The translations under genes and the position numbers were made by a program. The notes under the pieces were generated by a model that saw only the letters and a program-made list of their open reading frames with translations, did no database searches and had not been told where the DNA came from. A DNA stretch of 64,000 bases, taken from Panorpa germanica (Eukaryota; Arthropoda; Insecta; Mecoptera; Panorpidae). Shown here one piece after another: positions 61,514 through 64,000 of this stretch. Position 1 is the first letter of the stretch, and every line of letters starts with the position of its first letter. Location: assembly GCA_963678705.1 (NCBI GenBank), contig OY783212.1, positions 12,276,001-12,340,000 on the forward strand, in the 5' to 3' direction.

Positions 61514-64000
61514 TCTAGCGGGTAGAACTTTCAGTGGAAGATGACCAAACTGACGTTGTCCTGTCCAAATTTCAATAAATTATTCACAATTCAACTGAAA
61601 ATAAACAAGTGATTCTATTTTCCGTCACTATTAGCTTGATTTACAATTTGAAAATTAAGTGTCAAACTTTATGTGCGAACATATTACCAAGAATTGCATA
61701 GCACTTTCAGTTTTTTCCAATTTTTCGGGAAAATTTTCCAAGTTTTCTGTCCCTAACAAATTTATTCAGACAATTACGAACAATTACAAAAAAATTGCTA
61801 GCCCTTCTTAAGTGATGCGTTTACAAACGAACATCATTTAATTTTTATTTATATAGATTAAGATCTGTCCATCTATCGTCAATCGTCGAAGTTTAGATCG
61901 TATATGTTAAACTTCGGTTAATAGTAAAACGTTACGTTTGGTAAATAATATTACTTGAAATAATACACGCGTTTACTGTTTGCGTTTACCGGGTTATCAA
62001 TTTATATACAAATAATACGAAATATAAATTGTAATATTATCGCGTGTTTGATTATACATTTGGCTTCATTTGTATTCAAAAGCTCAGACATTGTGCATTT
62101 TACAATAACGACGATACCATATGAGTTCAATAACCGCGGTCAATTACTAAATATCAATTTTCCAGTCATGCTTTCTTATTTATTATTACAACAATTCAAT
62201 TTTTCTCCTAGTTTCAGCCCATGCAAGGGCTTTCACATTACTGAAGAATTGATATCCTTTTCATTTATTTTGACAAAACATGCATTTCTACTTATTGCTA
62301 TTTTATTCTTATAAAATATTTATTATACTTTGTTTGATATTTAAACTCTTAAAAGCATCAGTTGAATCATTAAATATTCTTAAAAGTTTTGCATTATAGT
62401 TATTACTACAAAATAAAGCTTTTTATTTCAGTGTGAATTAATATTTAATTTTTAAATTGAGTGTTTGCTAAAAAACATTTTCAAAACAAATAAAAGAATT
62501 TGAATTTGAAAAATAAACTTGGAAAGACTCGAGAAATAACAGAAATATTATGTTATTCGTCATAAAAATACCACTGTCATTATCATTAAAAAAAAGTTTA
62601 TTTTTTAAATATCTAACTCTAAGTAAATACTAAACTAACTAAAACAATAAAAAAGTTAATTTCTTTCTTTACTTTTATTACCTAAGATAATAGGTTTGTT
62701 TTTTGTCACTTTGCTGATTTTTTCTTTCGTATTTTTGTAGAGCTGAACCGATAGATTTGTCAGTTTTACATTAGGGACTATCTGTCAAGTAAAGAAAAGC
62801 TTTAATGCAGTGTAAATTACGTTTATATTGATTTTATTGCAAATATTTATATTTTGAGTTATGCATTGTACTGCGTCTTATTTAAATAAATTTAATATTA
62901 AAATAAACGAAGATATTATATACTTCGAAGATATTATACTATATATATATAAATATACTTTTGCGATAACTACGAACACAGCAACGGGATCTTAAAGTTT
63001 TAACTTTATCATGGTTTGCATTTTTCAATATCTAATATTTGTTTTTTTTAATTGATATTTACCGGACTTCCTAGGACCACGGTCCTGTTTCCGCACTTAT
63101 TATTATATTTCATAAACTAGATATCTACATTTAATTTATTATTACTCCACATCCTGTCTATGACCAAACACACCGGCCACCTCGATTTCAATCTTTAACA
63201 TATCTTGAATTTTTACACGAGCTGCAAGTGTGTTGTGTGTGTGTGTATTAAAATATATGTGCTAGTGCAAGATGCAGTACTCTATTTTATTAACGTATAG
63301 AAAATCATTGTATATTTTTTACAGTCAGAATTTCATGATTTGATATCCAACAGCTACGTTACAATTCTACGGAAATTAATATGTTTTTCAATTTCCGACT
63401 ATTGTATCTTGAAAGCATTGCATTTAAAAGAAAATTGAATAGGAATATGAAAAAGAATATACCAATGAATTTGAAGAAGCAAATAATGAATTCTTTTTAT
63501 TTTGTTATGCTGCTGCACTCAAAAATTTGTTATTGTATGGAGTACCGCATCCAAAAGCACTACACATTAATAGGGGCCCTAAAATTATCCTTTTATATTT
63601 GATTTCAGAAGACCCGCTGGCTGAGTACGCGCATATAACACTTATATAGTATAACACGTTTCACCTTTTACATAACAATTTTATGTTAATATGACAAAGG
63701 TCACACACTACATACATAAAAGTATCTTTTTAATAAAATTACCCTTTTTAATGAATAAAAAATAAAACTTGTTAAGGTTTCAATTTTTTTTTCATTTTTT
63801 TAAAATAATTTGTTTTAATGTACAGCATATTAAATGTGTGAAAATTTGAAGTCGATTGGAGTAAAACTGTCGGAGATATAGAGTTTTAAGTCTTCACCTC
63901 TTTGGTCTGGTTTCGTCTTTCTTTGAAACTTTTAAACGGGTTTTTCTCACACATAGCTTTTTCAGAGTCGGTGCACTCTTTAGCTCAAAATCTACTGCAC
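61514..64000. other. AT-rich DNA, probably a 5' intron of the CUB/LDLa gene; no exon recognised
   Basis: I looked on the minus strand for an exon ending in phase 2 with CUB or signal-peptide sequence and found none. A short TG repeat lies at 63231-63247, and a palindromic GGACCACGGTCC at about 63074-63085. Frames at 62048-62314 (+) and 63381-63602 (+) have no recognisable domain. Confidence 0.45.

Noticed and set aside
1-64000. CRISPR array, tRNA, rRNA or bacterial-type operon
   Set aside because: I looked for regularly spaced repeats, tRNA arm consensus and ribosomal signatures and recognised none. Spliced genes show this is eukaryotic DNA.

Overview
This window is AT-rich nuclear DNA of an insect. 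Genes have short phase-consistent GT-AG introns, gene density is low, and much of the space between genes is decayed or recent transposable elements. The gene set is insect-like: huckebein, a clan-3 CYP6-type P450, an annexin with a Pro/Gly/Tyr-rich head, the NCKIPSD/SPIN90 homologue and a CUB/LDLa membrane protein. Two non-LTR reverse-transcriptase tails resemble elements common in Hymenoptera, but I cannot fix the order. I see no prokaryotic operon, CRISPR array, rRNA or tRNA.

Layout. 1-13.8 kb is intergenic and holds MITE copies, a 5'-truncated non-LTR retrotransposon with a 13-bp target duplication, and an internally deleted mariner. 13.8-14.8 kb (-) is a two-exon huckebein. 16.2-18.7 kb holds a reverse-transcriptase relic and a nested MITE. 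21.7-22.7 kb (+) is a small two-exon gene resembling EFCAB10, with a foldback element in its intron. 25.5-26.1 kb is a truncated MITE. 28.7-30.4 kb (-) is a complete CYP6-like P450, followed by a TTAA-flanked inverted-repeat element. 35.7-38.3 kb (-) is a ten-exon NCKIPSD/SPIN90 gene. 39.0-43.8 kb (-) is an annexin with nine coding exons. 44-55 kb is a gene-poor stretch with one full MITE. 55.4-60.6 kb (-) is the 3' part of a CUB/LDLa transmembrane protein whose 5' exons were not found. 60.7-64 kb holds a second long copy of the CCCAGTAAACA element and AT-rich DNA.

The genes are independent eukaryotic loci, not a pathway. NCKIPSD and the annexin are neighbours on the same strand and both act at the membrane-cytoskeleton interface in known families, but adjacency alone implies nothing. 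Splice joins were worked out by hand from frame, phase and GT-AG signals. I found no convincing new molecular system. The most unusual content is a set of small inverted-repeat element families, including two size classes with common ends, one nested insertion, and a TTAA-flanked element.
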